DNA of 64,000 nucleotides from contig OZ244980.1 in NCBI GenBank assembly GCA_965223035.1, positions 1,426,001 through 1,490,000 on the forward strand. Direction: 5' to 3'. This stretch comes from CAMDPA01 sp965223035 (lineage in GTDB: Bacteria; Pseudomonadota; Alphaproteobacteria; Rhizobiales; Hyphomicrobiaceae). Below, one piece after another: positions 8,182 to 17,689 of the stretch (the stretch's first letter is position 1; every line of letters starts with the position of its first letter). The notes under the pieces were generated by a model that saw nothing but the letters and a program-made list of their open reading frames with translations, had not been told where the DNA came from and made no database searches. The position numbers and the translations under genes are program-made.

Positions 8182-9138
8182 ATGGAGTTCAAGGATTATT
8201 ATAGCGTTTTAGGCTTGGAGCGAACGGCCACGCAGGACGAAGTGAAGCGCGCTTACCGTAAACTTGCCCGCAAGTATCATCCCGACATCAACAAGGAAAC
8301 CGGGGCGGAAGAGCGCTTCAAGGAGGTCGGTGAAGCCTACGAAGTCTTGGGCGATGTGGAAAAGCGAGCCGCCTATGACCAGCTGGGCAAAGGCTGGAAA
8401 GCGGGTGAAGAGTTCCGCCCGCCGCCCGATTGGGATGCCGGGTTTGAGTTCTCCGGCGCCACGTCCGAAGGCGCGCGCGACTTCAGCGATTTTTTTGAGG
8501 CTCTGTTCTCAGGAATGGGCCGGCGGGGGCAAACCGCAAGCGGTCCTTTTGCCCGCCACGCCGACTTCCATGCCCGCGGCGAAGACCATCACGCGCGGAT
8601 CTTGGTCGACCTTAAAGACGTGATCGAAGGGACAACCCGCGCCATTACGTTGCGGGTGCCGGAGATCGATGAATCGGGGCACCTGGTGTTGCGCGAGCGC
8701 ACGCTCAACGTTCACATCCCCAAGGGCGTTACCGAAGGTCAGCACATTCGCTTGAAAGGACAGGGAGCCCCGGGCATCGGTCAGCTGCCGGCGGGCGACC
8801 TTTACCTTGAGGTCCGCTTCAAGCCGGACCGGCTTTATCGCGCATCAGGCCGCGACCTTTACTTCGATTTGCCGGTGGCGCCCTGGGAGGCTGCGCTGGG
8901 CGCATCGGTGAAGACGCCAACGCCGGCCGGGCCGATCATGCTCAAAGTCCCGCCCGGTTCTTTCCAGGGACGGGAATTGCGCATCAAGGGACGCGGAATT
9001 CCGGCGGCCGAGCCCGGCGATCTTTATGCCGTGCTCAAAATTGTATTGCCACCGGCCGATACGCCCGAGGCGAAGGAGGTCTATGAGAACATGGCGCGCG
9101 CGCTGTCCTTTGACCCCCGCGCCGAACTGGGAGCCTAG
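8182..9138 (+). CDS. cbpA: CbpA-type DnaJ co-chaperone
   Basis: A 318-residue class II J-domain protein. The J-domain (residues 1-70) starts 'DYYSVLGLERTATQDEVKRA' and has the HPD motif at 33-35, which stimulates DnaK. A Gly/Phe-rich linker follows (about 75-115), with no zinc fingers, then two C-terminal substrate-binding domains with 'RLKGQGAPG' and 'SFQGRELRIKGRGIP'. CbpA is a nucleoid-associated stress co-chaperone. The next gene, starting immediately after the stop, encodes its specific modulator CbpM, which supports the assignment. Confidence 0.93.
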   Translation: MEFKDYYSVLGLERTATQDEVKRAYRKLARKYHPDINKETGAEERFKEVGEAYEVLGDVEKRAAYDQLGKGWKAGEEFRPPPDWDAGFEFSGATSEGARDFSDFFEALFSGMGRRGQTASGPFARHADFHARGEDHHARILVDLKDVIEGTTRAITLRVPEIDESGHLVLRERTLNVHIPKGVTEGQHIRLKGQGAPGIGQLPAGDLYLEVRFKPDRLYRASGRDLYFDLPVAPWEAALGASVKTPTPAGPIMLKVPPGSFQGRELRIKGRGIPAAEPGDLYAVLKIVLPPADTPEAKEVYENMARALSFDPRAELGA

Positions 9139-9465
9139 ATGATCATGTCCGATGACGTTTCGTCGAGATCGCCCTCCGACATCATCGATGCCAGCGCAAA
9201 GTGCACGCTCGATGAGCTTTGTCGGGCCTGCAACGTGGAAGCGACCTGGGTGATCGAGATGGTCGAGCACGGCGTGCTCGAGCCGACCGGGCCAAGTCAT
9301 GCGGAGTGGCAATTCACCAGCCTGTCGGTGGTGCGGGTCGCCAGAGCGCGACGGTTGGAACGCGATTTGAGCTTGAATCCACCCGGCGTGGCGCTGGCGC
9401 TGGAGCTGCTTGATGAAATCGAGGCGCTTCGATTGCGGCTGAAGGCATTCGAAGCTCAAGAGTAA
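9139..9465 (+). CDS. cbpM: CbpM-type chaperone modulator (MerR-like HTH)
   Basis: This 108-residue protein matches the CbpM family: a MerR-like fold with 'TLDELCRACNVEATWVIEMVEHGVLEPTG' (residues 23-51), then 'WQFTSLSVVRVARARRLERDLSLNPPGVALALELLDEI' and a short C-terminal helix. In Escherichia coli CbpM binds the J-domain of CbpA and inhibits it. The start codon directly abuts the cbpA stop, so the genes are translationally linked; a second ATG three codons in is an alternative. Repeat copy A3 follows 24 bases after the stop. Confidence 0.9.
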   Translation: MIMSDDVSSRSPSDIIDASAKCTLDELCRACNVEATWVIEMVEHGVLEPTGPSHAEWQFTSLSVVRVARARRLERDLSLNPPGVALALELLDEIEALRLRLKAFEAQE

Positions 9466-9489
9466 CCAGGCAGGCGGCGTTACCGGGCG

Positions 9490-9643
9490 CTAGATCATCG
9501 CGCCTTAAATCGGAACCGCAACGCCGATTCCAATTGCGCCGGTTCCGATTCAAGGCGCAAGGATGATCGCTCTTAAAGTGTAGAGCAACTTTCTGCCTTT
9601 AATCGGGATCGTTCCGATTCCGATTAAAGGCAGGTTGCTCTAG
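9490..9643 (-). repeat. Family A repeat, copy A3 (complete, CTAG to CTAG)
   Basis: Reference-quality copy. It begins CTAGATCATCGCGCCTTAAA and ends GGTTGCTCTAG. Hairpin 2: GCGCCTTAAATCGGAACCG with CGGTTCCGATTCAAGGCGC. Linker: GATGATCGCTCTTAAAGTGTA. Hairpin 1: GAGCAACTTTCTGCCTTTAA with TTAAAGGCAGGTTGCTC. It lies between convergent cbpM and the alcohol dehydrogenase gene. Nothing else is recognised in 9644-9881. Confidence 0.92.
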
Positions 9644-9881
9644 GCGTTGTCACGGCCAAGCCGATGGAGCCCATCCCGCGCTGGGGTGCCGCTGGGACGA
9701 GGCAATCCCGATTAAGAAAGAATGCCACGCAAACGAGGCAACTACGATCGATGCTTAACAATCGATCGATATCGCAAGATTGTTCGCATGCGTCTTGGCT
9801 GGAAAGCGGAATGGTGTGAGCGCATGTGACCGGCGAGCGAAGCCGCGATGAAGCCCGCTTGAACCTCCGCACACACCTCTT

Positions 9882-10865
9882 TTAAGGAACGAGCACCGCC
9901 GCTCCCGTCAACTCGCCATGCCGCAATCGGCGCAGCGCCTCATTGGCTTGCTCAAGCGGCAACGTTTCAACGGTCGTCGAGATCGGACACCGCGTCGCCA
10001 ACGCCATAAAGTCGATAGCATCTTGGCGTGTGAGATTTGCCACAGAGCGCAGCACGCGCTCGCCCCAAACAATCCGATAGGGCATGGCAGGAATCTCACT
10101 CATGTGGATGCCGCCTAGAACGACGGTTCCACCTTTCCGGGTGGCTCGTAGCGCGGCTGGCACCAACGCGCCGACGGGTGCGAAGATGATGGCTGCATCC
10201 AATTCATCAGGCGGGGCTTGGTCCGACCCGCCGGCCCAGCTCGCCCCCAGGCTGAGGGCGAACTGCTGCGCCGTGATATCGCCTGGCCGGGTAAAGGCGA
10301 AGATATGCTGTCCTTGGTGGCGCGCGATCTGGGCGACGATGTGGGCTGCCGCGCCGAAGCCATAAATTCCAACGCGCGATGCGTGGCCAGCGGCCTTTAG
10401 GCATCGGTAGCCGATTAAGCCAGCGCACAGCAACGGCGCAGCGTGCACATCATCATAGCGATCAGGAACCGAGCAGCAATACTTCGCCTCGGCCAGACAA
10501 TGAGTCGCAAAACCGCCGTCGATCTGATAGCCGGTGAACCGGGCGGCGTCGCATAGGTTTTCGTTTCCGCCGCTGCAAAACACACAGGTCCCGCAGGTGC
10601 GGCCCAACCAAGCAACGCCGACACGGTCGCCTTCGCTAAACCGTTCAACCTCGGCACCAGTTGCGATCACGCGGCCAATGATCTCATGGCCGGGAACGAT
10701 TGGCAGCTTGGGGTCGTCGAGGTCGCCGTCCACGACATGCAAGTCTGTACGACAAACCGCGCAGGCGTTAACGCCAATCAGGACCTGCCCTGGCCCCGGA
10801 TCCGGCGTGTCGCACTCAATGGGCTTGAGCGGCTGACCAACGGCCTGGAGCACCATCATTTTCAT
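9882..10865 (-). CDS. Zinc-dependent alcohol dehydrogenase family protein
   Basis: A 327-residue medium-chain dehydrogenase/reductase. Catalytic zinc ligands are Cys38 ('CAVCRTDLH'), His60-Glu61 ('PGHEIIG') and Cys147 ('PLLCAGLIGY'). The structural zinc loop has Cys91, Cys94, Cys97 and Cys105 ('CGTCVFCSGGNENLC'). The coenzyme-binding region is 'VGIYGFGAAAHIVAQIA' (165-181), with GFGAAA in place of the usual GLGG-G. It resembles the AdhP-like group often annotated as zinc-binding alcohol dehydrogenase, which oxidises primary alcohols or reduces aldehydes with NAD(P). It is transcribed alone, facing cbpM. The preferred substrate cannot be read from the sequence. Confidence 0.9.
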   Translation of the reverse strand: MKMMVLQAVGQPLKPIECDTPDPGPGQVLIGVNACAVCRTDLHVVDGDLDDPKLPIVPGHEIIGRVIATGAEVERFSEGDRVGVAWLGRTCGTCVFCSGGNENLCDAARFTGYQIDGGFATHCLAEAKYCCSVPDRYDDVHAAPLLCAGLIGYRCLKAAGHASRVGIYGFGAAAHIVAQIARHQGQHIFAFTRPGDITAQQFALSLGASWAGGSDQAPPDELDAAIIFAPVGALVPAALRATRKGGTVVLGGIHMSEIPAMPYRIVWGERVLRSVANLTRQDAIDFMALATRCPISTTVETLPLEQANEALRRLRHGELTGAAVLVP

Positions 10866-11025
10866 GTGCGCTACCTCGCTGGCGTGCGCGCTTGGTAGAG
10901 CGACCCTACATCGTGGACGCCATTAAGGCCAATCCCATCGGTGTTACGTTCGCGCCGTCGCGCGGGCTTGGAGCTTGTGCTTGTGTTCGACTATGACATT
11001 GGTGTTGATGGCCGAACGCTAGACC

Positions 11026-11128
11026 CTTTCCGCCTAAGGCGGATTCGTCTTGCCGGCTCGCGGCCCTCCCGGCCACCCAAAAGCGTGCCATCTGATGGCC
11101 GGGCGGGGGCGGGATGGTTCCAGCTAAT
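11026..11128 (-). repeat. Family B repeat, copy B5 (clean copy)
   Basis: Clear reverse-orientation copy: TTTCCGCCTAAGGCGGATTC palindrome, 'TCTTGCCGGCTCGCGGCC', 'AAAGCGTGCCATCTGATGGCC', and 'GGGGCGGGATGGTTCCAGC'. It lies between two genes that run in the same direction. Confidence 0.88.
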
Positions 11129-11175
11129 ACTGCAATGCGATAGGACGAGCGACGCACTGACAGCCGAGCCGGCCC

Positions 11176-14100
11176 TCAAGCAGGTTGACCGGCGCCCGAC
11201 GGTTCGACCGCCTTCGAGGGCTGGTCGTTGGTGTCGGTTCGGGGCGTGGGGACACGAAAGAAGATGGCATACAGCACCGGCACGATGATCAACGTGAGCG
11301 CCGTAGCGAATGTCAAACCGCCCATGATCGTGATCGACATATTGATGAAGAAGGCGTCCTGCAACAGCGGTATCATGCCAAGCACCGTGGTGGCCGCGGC
11401 CATGATAACCGGGCGCATGCGACTGACGCTGGCATCGACGATGGCATTGTAGGGCATCTTGCCGCCATCTATCTGCTGGTCGATCTCTTCAATCAACACG
11501 ATGGCGTTTTTGATCAGCAGACCAATTAGGCTCAACGCCCCCAACAGCGACATGAAATCAAATTTGCCGTCGAACAGCAGCATGGCCGCGGTGATTCCGA
11601 TTGATGCGAGCGGCACGGTCAGCCATATGATCAGCGGTTGGCGGATTTTACCGAATAACAGAATCGACACCACGATCATGAGAACGAAACCGCCGCCCAG
11701 CGCCGAGAACAGCGCACTTTGCGCCTCGGACGTGTCTTCGTATTCGCCACCCCAGCTCAGGCTATAGCCGGGTGGTAATTTGATAGCCTCGATTTTCGGG
11801 CGAACCCGGTTGAACAGCGGTGATGCCAACTCCCCAGTCGGATTGGCGGATGCGATCATGGTCAGCATGCGGTTGCGACTGCGGATTACGGTCTCTTCCC
11901 AGATCGTCTCAAAGCGGAGCACGACCTGCTGCACCGGGACCGACTGTTGGAGCACGGGGCTCCAAACCTGAATGTCTTGAATGTTTGAGACATCCTTGCG
12001 CTCTTCGAGCGGTGGCCGGATCTGGATCGGCAAAAGGCGAATGCCGTCTCGATAAAGACCAACTTGCGTGCCTTCGAAGGCGCGGTGCAGCGCGTTGGCG
12101 AGATCTTGACGGTTGATGCCAAGCTGCCGTCCGACCTGCTCGTTGAATATGGGGCGGATGACCTTTTGCGGCTGCCGCCAATCGACGCGAATCTCCTTAG
12201 CTTCCGGGTCTTGTCGGAAGATATCCATGGCCTGCCCAGCGAGTTCCCGCAGAACCTTGGGATCGGGGCCATGAAAGCGCGCCTCGATCTTGCCATCACG
12301 TCCGGGACCGATGCGCAATGGTTTGATGATCGGATCGACTTGCGGCATCTCGGTGCGCATATATTTTTCCACCGCGTCCCAAACCGCCGGAATTTGATCG
12401 CGTGTATCAGTTTGCACGATGATCTGCGCGTACGCTGAACTGTCCTCCTTCGGTTCATAGACCAGCGAGAATCGCGCATCTCCGCCGCCGATCAGCGAGG
12501 TGGTCTGTTTGACGCCGGGCTGCTTTCGCAGAAATTCAGCAATCTGCAGCGTGTCGTCGCGCGTCTTGCGGATGTCGGTCCCTTCAACGGACCAGACGTC
12601 GACAAAGAACATCGGTGTGTTCGAATTGGGAAAGAATGCCTGCTTGACGAAGCCAAAGCCATACAATGCAGCAGCAAACAGGGCGACGGCCACGCCCACC
12701 GTCGGCCATCTGAGCCGGATCGCCGACTGCAGCAGGCGACGGTATGCCAAAAACACGCCCCCGCCGTAGGGGTCGGTGGCCTGCTGGCCCGATTGCGGCG
12801 CGGCCCTTAAAAACAACGCGCAAAGTAGCGGCGTCGTACTGATTGCCGTTACCCAGCTCAACATCAGCGAGATGAGAATGACGTAGAACAGCGAGCGGGC
12901 GAATTCGCCGGTGTTGTTCTGCGATAGCCCAATTGCCGAGAAGGCGAGAATTCCAATCACCGTTCCGCCCAACAGGGCGATCATGTTGCTGCCGACCACT
13001 TCTCGAGCGGCCCTGTTAGCCGGCACTCCGGAGCGAATTCTGATCAGCATGCCTTCCGCCACGACAATGGCGTTATCTACGAGCATGCCGAGCGCAATGA
13101 CCAGGGCACCCAGCGACACCCGCTGCAGTTCGATTCCAAACAGCTGCATGAACCATAAGGTTCCGATCACGGTAATCAGCAGCACCGCGCCGATGATCAG
13201 GCCCACGGACAGCCCCATGAACAACAACAGCACGAGGATGACGATAACGAGCGCTTCACCCACGTTGACAATGAAGCCGTTAACGGAATTGTTCACTTCT
13301 ACGGGTTGATTATAGATGACGTGGCCTTCCATCCCGACGGGTAGGATCACCATCAGTTCTTCAAAGCGCTTGGCTAGGCGTTCGCCGACGTTGACAACAT
13401 TTTCGCCTGGTAACATTGAGATGCCAATGGTCAACGCGGGCTGCCCATTGAAATAGATCATCTTATCTGGAATTTCTGAGTAAGCCCGCTTGATCGTGGC
13501 GATGTCGCTCAGATAGACGAGTTTCTTGTTTGGCCCTTCCGAGCTGATCAACAGATTGCCGATCTCTGAAACGGATTGGAATTCTCCGGTCGGCGTAATT
13601 CGAATGTATTCATCGCCCACGCGCACCCGGCCGGCATCCGTCACGACGTTCTGCGAGGTCAGCACCTGTTGCACGCGCTCAAGGGAGATACCCAGTTCGC
13701 CGAGTTGGGCACGCGAAATCTCGACATAGACGACTTCGTCCTGAATTCCACCGATCACGATCTTGCGGACGCCTGGCACCAGGATCAGCTGACGCTGCAA
13801 CGATTCCGCGGTATCCTTAAGGTCTCGATAGGTAAAGCCGATTCCGGTCAATGCAAAATAGACGCCGTAGACGTCGGCAAAATCATCGATCACTATCGGC
13901 TTCTGTGCACCGGGCGGCAATTTGTGCTCGATGTCCGCCAGTTTACGTCTGATCTCGTCGTAAATGTCGGGGAATTGCTCGCTGGTATACTGGTCTTTAA
14001 ACTCAACTTTGATGTCCGAGACGCCGGGCCGCGATATAGTCTCCTTCAGCCGCTTGAGCTGTGGCATCCGCTGAATGGCTTCCTCGATGTGGTAGGTCAC

Positions 14101-14286
14101 CTCTTCCTGCACCTGCTCGGCGGTCGCGCCCGGATAGTGGGTGATGATTTTTGCTTCCTTGATGGTGAAGTTTGGATCTTCGAGCTTGCCCATTGCGTCG
14201 AAGCCAACGACGCCGAACCCGACCAGCATAATGACCAACAGCCAAGAGATAACCGGCCTGTTGACCGAAAATTCACCAACATTCAT
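11176..14286 (-). CDS. RND efflux transporter permease subunit (AcrB/HAE1 superfamily)
   Basis: A 1036-residue inner-membrane proton-driven exporter with the usual two-fold repeat: one N-terminal TM, a large periplasmic loop, six TMs, then the same again. The TM4 site reads 'GALVIALGMLVDNAIVVAEG', so the paired aspartates of AcrB are Asp-Asn here, as in a subclade of RND pumps. TM10 keeps the lysine in 'GLLIKNAIVLIEEID'. The protein begins 'MNVGEFSVNRPVISWLLVI'. Two periplasmic adaptor genes lie directly upstream on the same strand (27-base gap to the nearer). No outer-membrane channel gene is in the window, so a TolC-like protein encoded elsewhere is needed. Substrates are unknown. Confidence 0.94.
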   Translation of the reverse strand: MNVGEFSVNRPVISWLLVIMLVGFGVVGFDAMGKLEDPNFTIKEAKIITHYPGATAEQVQEEVTYHIEEAIQRMPQLKRLKETISRPGVSDIKVEFKDQYTSEQFPDIYDEIRRKLADIEHKLPPGAQKPIVIDDFADVYGVYFALTGIGFTYRDLKDTAESLQRQLILVPGVRKIVIGGIQDEVVYVEISRAQLGELGISLERVQQVLTSQNVVTDAGRVRVGDEYIRITPTGEFQSVSEIGNLLISSEGPNKKLVYLSDIATIKRAYSEIPDKMIYFNGQPALTIGISMLPGENVVNVGERLAKRFEELMVILPVGMEGHVIYNQPVEVNNSVNGFIVNVGEALVIVILVLLLFMGLSVGLIIGAVLLITVIGTLWFMQLFGIELQRVSLGALVIALGMLVDNAIVVAEGMLIRIRSGVPANRAAREVVGSNMIALLGGTVIGILAFSAIGLSQNNTGEFARSLFYVILISLMLSWVTAISTTPLLCALFLRAAPQSGQQATDPYGGGVFLAYRRLLQSAIRLRWPTVGVAVALFAAALYGFGFVKQAFFPNSNTPMFFVDVWSVEGTDIRKTRDDTLQIAEFLRKQPGVKQTTSLIGGGDARFSLVYEPKEDSSAYAQIIVQTDTRDQIPAVWDAVEKYMRTEMPQVDPIIKPLRIGPGRDGKIEARFHGPDPKVLRELAGQAMDIFRQDPEAKEIRVDWRQPQKVIRPIFNEQVGRQLGINRQDLANALHRAFEGTQVGLYRDGIRLLPIQIRPPLEERKDVSNIQDIQVWSPVLQQSVPVQQVVLRFETIWEETVIRSRNRMLTMIASANPTGELASPLFNRVRPKIEAIKLPPGYSLSWGGEYEDTSEAQSALFSALGGGFVLMIVVSILLFGKIRQPLIIWLTVPLASIGITAAMLLFDGKFDFMSLLGALSLIGLLIKNAIVLIEEIDQQIDGGKMPYNAIVDASVSRMRPVIMAAATTVLGMIPLLQDAFFINMSITIMGGLTFATALTLIIVPVLYAIFFRVPTPRTDTNDQPSKAVEPSGAGQPA

Positions 14287-14313
14287 TCCGCAAATCCACG
14301 CCGCTACATCACA

Positions 14314-15501
14314 TCAGTTTGATTGCGATTGGGAACCATCGGACCCTTGCTCAGTCATGGCCTCCATCCGTTTTTGTTCCACCGCGCGACGTAGCTTTGT
14401 GTCCCCCGCGCGTTCGCGTGCCTGCTCCAGGTTTGGCATCAAGCTGACTTGCATGCCGGCCTTCAAAAAGGGCAATCCCGCAGCCACGATGCGATCGCCG
14501 GGCTTTAGGCCAGATTTGATCAGTATTTGGCCTTTGTCCGCCTGCCCGATTTCCACCGTCTTCGGGCTGACGGTCATCGTGGATTCGTCGACGACCCACA
14601 CGGTCCCCTCGGTCTGGCCAGAAACGACGATTGAATCGGCAGGCACGGATATTGTCTGCTGCGTCGCAAAGATCCGGCCTAGATCCGCCGTCACTGTAGC
14701 CGTCATGCCCGGCAACACAGTCAGGTCTTTGGGCATCGCCATCGTGTAGGTCGCTTCAAAGGTTCTGGTCGCAGGATCGGCGCGGGTGGCGATCTCATTT
14801 AACTTGAGCGCGTATCGTTTTCCGGGTGCCGCGGCAAATGACACATGCATAGTTGGTTTGTCGTGGTTGCTCTCGGTATCCCTAACGCGCAGCATGAGCT
14901 GTTCCGGCACGTCGAATTTGACTTCAAGCGCGGAGAGATCCCTGAGTTCCATAATCTTCTGTTTGGCTCTGACTTCCTCAAATCTCTCAACAAATCTCTT
15001 CGATATTTGTCCGCCAAACGGAGCCTTGAGCTGTGTGTAGGCGAGATCCCTCTTTGCGAGATCTAAATTGGCTTGAGCGCTTTTCATCTCCGCCTCGCGG
15101 CGGTCAAGCTCCTTTTTCGTAACGTAGCCATCCTTCGCAAGCGGTTTACCCCTCTCGTAGTCGCGCTGCGCGCGAAACAATATGGCAGCCCGATCATCCA
15201 CGACGAGTTGGTAATCCCTCGGGTCTAGCTTGGCGATAATTTGCCCGCTCTCCACCGATTCGCCTTCCGCTACGGCAATCTCGATGACTTTGCCTGGAAC
15301 GCGGAACGAAACCTCAGCACGGCGCTGCGCCTCGATGCGCCCCGGAAATTTGCGTGCGGCACTGGTGGACGGATCGGAGATGATCAAGGTCTTAACGGGT
15401 CGGATGACCTCAGGCGGGGGCTCATTTTGCTCTTGGCCGCAAGCGGATATGATGAGCGTGACGCCAAAGACCATCCAGCTGCGTCGAGCGATGTCCATCA
15501 T
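14314..15501 (-). CDS. RND efflux periplasmic adaptor lipoprotein, copy 1
   Basis: A 395-residue membrane fusion protein. It opens with a lipoprotein signal ending in the lipobox 'IISAC' (Cys22). Next come a barrel-sandwich hybrid half ('RRAEVSFRVPGKVIEIAVAEGESV', about 62-85), an alpha-hairpin with 'ERGKPLAKDGYVTKKELDRR', the second lipoyl half and a beta-barrel ('ADPATRTFEATYTM'). It links the permease encoded 27 bases downstream to an outer-membrane channel. Two adjacent ATGs start the frame. The gene is paralogous to the next adaptor upstream. The terminal 30 residues are polar and low in complexity ('TEQGSDGSQSQSN'). Confidence 0.92.
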   Translation of the reverse strand: MMDIARRSWMVFGVTLIISACGQEQNEPPPEVIRPVKTLIISDPSTSAARKFPGRIEAQRRAEVSFRVPGKVIEIAVAEGESVESGQIIAKLDPRDYQLVVDDRAAILFRAQRDYERGKPLAKDGYVTKKELDRREAEMKSAQANLDLAKRDLAYTQLKAPFGGQISKRFVERFEEVRAKQKIMELRDLSALEVKFDVPEQLMLRVRDTESNHDKPTMHVSFAAAPGKRYALKLNEIATRADPATRTFEATYTMAMPKDLTVLPGMTATVTADLGRIFATQQTISVPADSIVVSGQTEGTVWVVDESTMTVSPKTVEIGQADKGQILIKSGLKPGDRIVAAGLPFLKAGMQVSLMPNLEQARERAGDTKLRRAVEQKRMEAMTEQGSDGSQSQSN

Positions 15502-15981
15502 GATCCATTAGCTCCCGTCGTCGGCGGCAAATGCCTATTTTCTCAGTTGGCCGCACGTGTCGGATCGACCGCCTTGGGTCACCGGTGAGCTATTGACCAC
15601 GACAGTTGTGCATCTGTCCAGTTGCTCGGCAATTGAATAAAATTGAAGCAGTCGGTAGCGCAATGATGCGCATCATATCAAACAGGCGCTTGCCCGCTTC
15701 GCTTGGCCCGCCAGACGCCCATAAAGTCACGGCGGAACATTGGGTTTTCTTTAAGTGAATAGGGACTTTGTAGCGCTTGTGTTCAATCAACGCAGAACAA
15801 TGTCGCGACGCAGGTGGTGCAGGTGTGTTCTTGCAGCCCGCTCGCAGTGGCCTGAGAACGAGCGGCCATTAGCCGCGACGATTGTCGACTTGATGAAATG
15901 CAGGCGCATGGCCGATGAGTGCGGTGAATGGCGAAGCTCGTCACTGCCAAAACGACTATTCGCCGCGCGGAAGCGGAGCTT
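15502..15981. other. 480-base gap between the two adaptor genes
   Basis: No open frame here has a convincing start or protein-like composition. A short A+T-richer segment (about 15630-15780) could hold a promoter for the second adaptor and permease, which would let copy 1 plus permease be expressed without copy 2. No specific sites could be assigned. Confidence 0.4.
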
Positions 15982-17091
15982 TCAGTTCGGCGCGGTGTTG
16001 GGCGTCGAACTTTGTTTTAGGCTTACTTTCATGCCAGGAACCAAGAATGGAGCGCCCGCCACTACGACGCGGTCGCCTGGCTCCAGCCCCTCGCGCACGG
16101 CGATTTGGCCGCCGCGCAGCGCTCCGACCTCGACCGGTTTCGGCCCGACCGTCATCGAGGTTACATCGACGACCCAAACCTGCCCGGCAAGATCATCCGA
16201 CGCCACGACCGCTTCCACGGGCACATAGGTCACGCTCTGGGATCCGAGATACTTGCCTAAGTGCGCCGTGACGGTGGCGGTCATACCCGGTAGCACTGTC
16301 AGGTCGTTCGGCACCGGCATAGTATAGGTCGCTTCGAACGTGCGCGTGGCCGGATCGGCTCGGGTGGCAACTTCCTTGAACTCCAAGTCGAATTCTTTGC
16401 CGGGCGCGGCATCGAACGAGACCAAGAGGCGCGGTTGGGCACGGGCCTCACCGCGCGCACTGGCGGTCTCCCGAACCCGCAGCATGATCTGTTCTGGAAC
16501 GTCAAACTTGATTTCCAGGGCGTTGAGGTCCTTGAGCTCCATGATCTTCTGTTTGGCGACGACTTCTTCGAACCGCTGCACATATCGCTTTGAAATCTGG
16601 CCGGCAAATGGAGCTTTGAGGATCGTGTAATCGAGATTTTGCTGGGCCAAGTTGAGATTCGCCTGCGCGCTTTTCATGGCGGCCTCCCGCCGATCCAGCT
16701 CCCGCATCGTGACGATCTCTTTTTCCGCCAGCGGTTTGGCGCGCTGATAGTCGCGCTCGGCGCGATAAAGTGTGGCTGCGCGGTCATCGACCACCAGCTG
16801 ATATTCCGTCGGGTCAAGCCTGGCGATCACCGCCCCCTTATCGACCCGATCGCCTTCGACCACCAGCAAATCCATGATCTTGCCCGGCACGCGGAAGGAG
16901 ACGTCGGCCCGGTTCTGCGCTTCGACCCGGGCGGAGAACCGACGAATGCCACCAGTTTCGGGCTCGGGAATGACAAACGTCTCCACTGGGCGCACGATTT
17001 CCGGCGGGGCCGTATCTTGCTCCTGACCGCAGCCTGCCGTTATCATCGAGGCGCAAAAGATCAGGGCGACCGCCCGTGCGGTAGATCTCAT
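15982..17091 (-). CDS. RND efflux periplasmic adaptor lipoprotein, copy 2
   Basis: A 369-residue paralogue of the adjacent adaptor, with lipobox 'MITAGC' followed by 'GQEQDTAPPEIVRPVETF', the same hairpin ('AKPLAEKEIVTMRELDRREA') and the same 'ADPATRTFEATYTMPVPNDLTVLPG' barrel segment. The ATG at 17091 is preferred to an upstream start at 17451: it begins the lipoprotein signal and a GGGAGG ribosome site lies about ten bases before it. It is first in the order adaptor-adaptor-permease. Some RND pumps need two adaptors to form a mixed hexamer; that is the likely reason for the pair, although recent duplication without functional split is possible. Confidence 0.9.
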   Translation of the reverse strand: MRSTARAVALIFCASMITAGCGQEQDTAPPEIVRPVETFVIPEPETGGIRRFSARVEAQNRADVSFRVPGKIMDLLVVEGDRVDKGAVIARLDPTEYQLVVDDRAATLYRAERDYQRAKPLAEKEIVTMRELDRREAAMKSAQANLNLAQQNLDYTILKAPFAGQISKRYVQRFEEVVAKQKIMELKDLNALEIKFDVPEQIMLRVRETASARGEARAQPRLLVSFDAAPGKEFDLEFKEVATRADPATRTFEATYTMPVPNDLTVLPGMTATVTAHLGKYLGSQSVTYVPVEAVVASDDLAGQVWVVDVTSMTVGPKPVEVGALRGGQIAVREGLEPGDRVVVAGAPFLVPGMKVSLKQSSTPNTAPN

Positions 17092-17550
17092 AGCCCAGAA
17101 CCTCCCGTCGACAACTGCGGTTGCGTGGCGCCAGTGCTTGGCCGATGCAGGCGAGCCTGCGATCGATCGGATCTTGCGCCGCTGGCCAGCCAATTCATGG
17201 AGCGTGGTAATCACGACACGATCGCGAGCATCCAGCGACTCCAATATATTCTGCCGCCCGGACATGCTCACGCAAAGAAGCAAACAGAATGATCGCGACG
17301 GAGTCGAGGTGTGACGGTGCCGCACAGTCCCCTCGGCAGCCAAATGACGGGCGCTCGCGTCGTGTCGAGCGGCAATCAATCGCGGCAAGGCCCCTGCCGG
17401 CGTAGCCCGGTCAGCCTCGCAAGCGGGGCCGAGCCAGATCGCAACGGGCACGCAGCTGAACCAGCGCGAAACCTATTCCAAGGCTCGGGTGCCGATCAGG
17501 CGTGCTGATGGGCAGAGCCATGATCGCGGTTACAACCCGAGACGCGACGG

Positions 17551-17680
17551 GCTACATCATATCCGCTAAAGGCGCAATCGCTGTGCCGGCCCGCTGCCCA
17601 CGCTGCCGAACAATGGCACGGTTTTGTGGTTGGAAGGGCCGGGAGAGCGGAATCGTTCCAGTCCCCACTGAAACTCTGTT
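17551..17680 (-). repeat. Family B repeat, copy B6 (diverged)
   Basis: Reverse copy with a decayed palindrome 'ATCCGCTAAAGGCG', a central 'CAATGGCACGGTTTTG', then 'GGGAGAGCGGAATCGTTCCAGTCCCCACTGAAACTC'. The rest of 17092-17689 shows no gene. Confidence 0.75.
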
Positions 17681-17689
17681 GGCGCCGTC

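Noticed and set aside
13576..14322. 248-codon plus-strand frame opposite the RND permease N-terminus
   Set aside because: Antisense of a conserved transporter; no ribosome site and no family.
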